A DNA stretch of 5,653 bases. Origin: Bifidobacteriaceae bacterium (GTDB lineage Bacteria > Actinomycetota > Actinomycetes > Actinomycetales > WQXJ01). The stretch is taken from assembly GCA_031265345.1 (NCBI GenBank), contig JAISCU010000390.1, positions 1 through 5,653 on the forward strand, written 5' to 3'. The translations under genes were made by a program, and so were the position numbers. Positions 5,559 to 5,653 of the stretch are shown one piece after another. How positions within the stretch are numbered: position 1 is the stretch's first letter; each line of letters begins with the position of its first letter. The notes beneath the pieces are model-generated. The model saw only the letters and a list, made by a program, of their open reading frames with translations. It made no database searches and had not been told where the DNA came from.

Positions 5559-5653
5559 TCAGTGGTCGTAGGCGGTCAGTGAGCGCAGGACCGGAGCGCC
5601 TGAGCGTTCGTTGTGCCAGACGGCGGCGGTCAGGGCGAGCAGTTGGGTGGCGA
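5559..5653 (-). CDS. IS982-like transposase, C-terminal end only
   Basis: The minus strand reads ATQLLALTAAVWHNERSG, then APVLRSLTAYDH and a TGA at 5561-5559. An LLALTAA-WHN segment with the terminal RSL-AYDH signature is what I recall from the C terminus of IS982-family DDE transposases in actinobacteria. Only 30 residues are visible; the catalytic residues and the left end of the element are beyond the window. Whether the element is intact cannot be judged. The inner edge of its terminal repeat should lie within about 60 bp after the stop, but I could not define it without the other end. The short near-palindrome TAGATGATCTA (5536-5546) falls in that interval. Confidence 0.7.
   Translation of the reverse strand, partial: ATQLLALTAAVWHNERSGAPVLRSLTAYDH

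Noticed and set aside
1..5653. CRISPR arrays, tRNA or rRNA genes, riboswitches
   Set aside because: No regularly spaced repeats, cloverleaf-like segments or known aptamer patterns were recognised by eye on either strand.

Overview
The window looks like a GC-rich actinobacterial chromosome. The translated pyrG and Nudix proteins resemble actinobacterial versions, the two genes are neighbours as in many actinobacteria, and codon third positions are strongly G/C. The genus cannot be read from this sequence.

Layout. Positions 1-1493 hold the 3' nine-tenths of pyrG (CTP synthase), whose start lies upstream of the window. It overlaps a Nudix hydrolase of the ADP-ribose pyrophosphatase type (1490-2164) by 4 bp. 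From about 2165 the content becomes accessory. A vapBC-type toxin-antitoxin pair (2210-2958, plus strand) has a promoter loaded with inverted repeats. It converges on a lone ribbon-helix-helix antitoxin-like gene (3028-3285, minus) that lies just downstream of an MFS permease (3327-4598, minus). Divergent from the permease is a hicAB-type toxin-antitoxin operon (4818-5376, plus) with a large symmetrical operator and a hairpin terminator. The last 95 bases (5559-5653, minus) are the C-terminal end of an IS982-like transposase cut by the window edge.

How it fits together. The first two genes are housekeeping: CTP synthesis and nucleotide clean-up, translationally coupled. The rest looks like an islet of selfish or stress modules: two complete type II toxin-antitoxin operons and one orphan antitoxin within 3.2 kb, next to an insertion sequence. 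HicAB is bracketed by two diverged copies (about 78% identical) of a 63-bp direct repeat, one of which lies close to the IS. Several accessory genes show a TANNNT -10 element 6-7 nt before the start codon, which suggests leaderless transcripts. By contrast hicB has a strong Shine-Dalgarno sequence and vapC is coupled by overlap. No stretch longer than 220 bp lacks a gene. The system families are known; the less ordinary parts are the architecture of the control regions and the flanking repeats.
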